Positions 63,745-64,000 of a DNA stretch of 64,000 nucleotides are shown in pieces (position 1 is the stretch's first letter; every line of letters begins with the position of its first letter). The position numbers were made by a program, and so were the translations under genes. The notes under the pieces are model-generated. The model made no database searches. It was not told the origin of the DNA and saw only the letters and a program-made list of their open reading frames with translations. Origin of the DNA: Dokdonia pacifica (GTDB taxonomy: Bacteria > Bacteroidota > Bacteroidia > Flavobacteriales > Flavobacteriaceae); the NCBI RefSeq assembly GCF_900188275.1, contig NZ_FZNY01000010.1, positions 62,001-126,000 on the forward strand. The letters run 5' to 3'.

Positions 63745-63766
63745 GTACGTTTTCGCGAAAGCGTAT
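63745..63766. repeat. palindromic repeat with one changed base, between convergent genes
   Basis: GTACGTTTTCGCGAAAGCGTAT differs from the 22-bp form by a T in the left arm and an outer base. It lies next to a separate terminator, so it is not itself needed for termination. Confidence 0.88.
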
Positions 63767-63772
63767 ATAGCT

Positions 63773-64000
63773 TTAATCCAGTCCACCTTTACGGTTTGGA
63801 CTTCTAGGCGATGGCCATACACGAGGCTCTCCTGTTCTTGAATCTACAGGAAGAACACTTTTTACGCGTGATGTTTTTTCAGGATCTTCACTAGCCATAT
63901 AGGTGAGTATTGCTGTAAGAATCGCATTATTACGCACATCATCAAAGATAATTTTGTCGTACGTATCTCTATTGGTATGCCATGTATAATTCCAATATGA
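63773..64000 (-). CDS. C-terminal fragment of an M28-type zinc peptidase, cut by the window edge
   Basis: The minus strand is open for 75 codons from the right edge to the TAA at 63773-63775. It begins SYWNYTWHTNRDTYDKI, which matches the last metal-binding region of M28 aminopeptidases (WHTNxDTYDKI), followed by NNAILTAILTYMASED and a short polar tail ending RKGGLD. The start lies beyond base 64000. These enzymes cut N-terminal residues from peptides and are often exported in Bacteroidota. Confidence 0.75.
   Translation of the reverse strand, partial: SYWNYTWHTNRDTYDKIIFDDVRNNAILTAILTYMASEDPEKTSRVKSVLPVDSRTGEPRVWPSPRSPNRKGGLD

Noticed and set aside
2891-63766. CRISPR array
   Set aside because: The recurring palindromes are scattered kilobases apart and lack regular spacers or cas genes.
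1-64000. tRNA, rRNA, prophage or insertion-sequence genes
   Set aside because: I found no cloverleaf with a GTTCRAnYC T-loop, no rRNA segments, and no transposase, integrase or phage structural proteins.

Overview
The window is chromosomal DNA from a low-GC Bacteroidota, almost certainly a marine-type Flavobacteriaceae. The signs are a gliding/type IX secretion C-terminal domain on one large exported protein, a TonB/outer-membrane-barrel receptor, several LytS/LytTR pairs, many Bacteroidota lipoboxes, promoter -7 boxes of the form TAnnTTTG, and GG-type 'LKLKKE' peptide leaders. The genus cannot be fixed from the sequence; a Dokdonia-like organism is only a guess. I see no rRNA, tRNA, CRISPR array, prophage or complete insertion sequence.

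Layout. 1-7.9 kb: C-terminal part of a met-zincin protease, a VanX-type dipeptidase, an M48 membrane protease, an RlmI-type rRNA methyltransferase and a GH20 hexosaminidase. 7.9-15 kb: two tandem paralogous small proteins, a secreted vWA lipoprotein, two unknown exported proteins, a YbdG-type MscS channel, an EF-hand/leucine-rich protein, a GNAT acetyltransferase, and an ArsR/SRPBCC operon with a two-site dyad operator. 15-24 kb: a second, larger GH20 hexosaminidase, an outer-membrane barrel receptor, LytS/LytTR pair 1 and an ABC exporter. 24-28.6 kb: an accessory island with two GG-leader peptide precursors (RiPP-like), a DinB-fold protein, a Cys-rich two-helix membrane protein and a metzincin without a signal peptide. 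28.7-39.8 kb: an AraC regulator, two beta-lactamase-fold serine hydrolases, a secreted pair, a VIT/vWA/DUF2135 protein and LytS/LytTR pair 2. 39.9-47.5 kb: a GIN-domain protein, an M50-like membrane protein, an erythromycin-esterase-like lipoprotein, LytS/LytTR pair 3, a DUF4251 protein, a pseudouridine synthase and RlmF. 47.9-64 kb: a type IX secreted choice-of-anchor-L protein, a minus-strand operon of an N-terminal-nucleophile acylase, a Crp/Fnr regulator and a small membrane protein, a LamG lipoprotein, a GAF histidine kinase, MscL, CorA, an SDR protein, a six-hairpin glycosidase, a metallophosphoesterase, an EamA transporter, and the C-terminus of an M28 peptidase cut by the right edge.

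Most genes serve polymer degradation (chitin-type sugars, peptides, peptidoglycan), envelope sensing and osmotic response. The three kinase/regulator pairs each sit next to exported proteins they may control.

Two things stand out. First, a palindrome built on CGCTTTCGCGAAAGCG recurs about 15 times in 64 kb, in intergenic gaps and inside genes. Inside genes it is read almost only as AFAKA or LSRK. Two copies belong to a 70-bp longer element with inverted ends. Second, the island at 24.5-28.5 kb encodes two related precursor peptides whose predicted cores share an ECYWSxG...LC motif, with no recognised modifying enzyme in the window.
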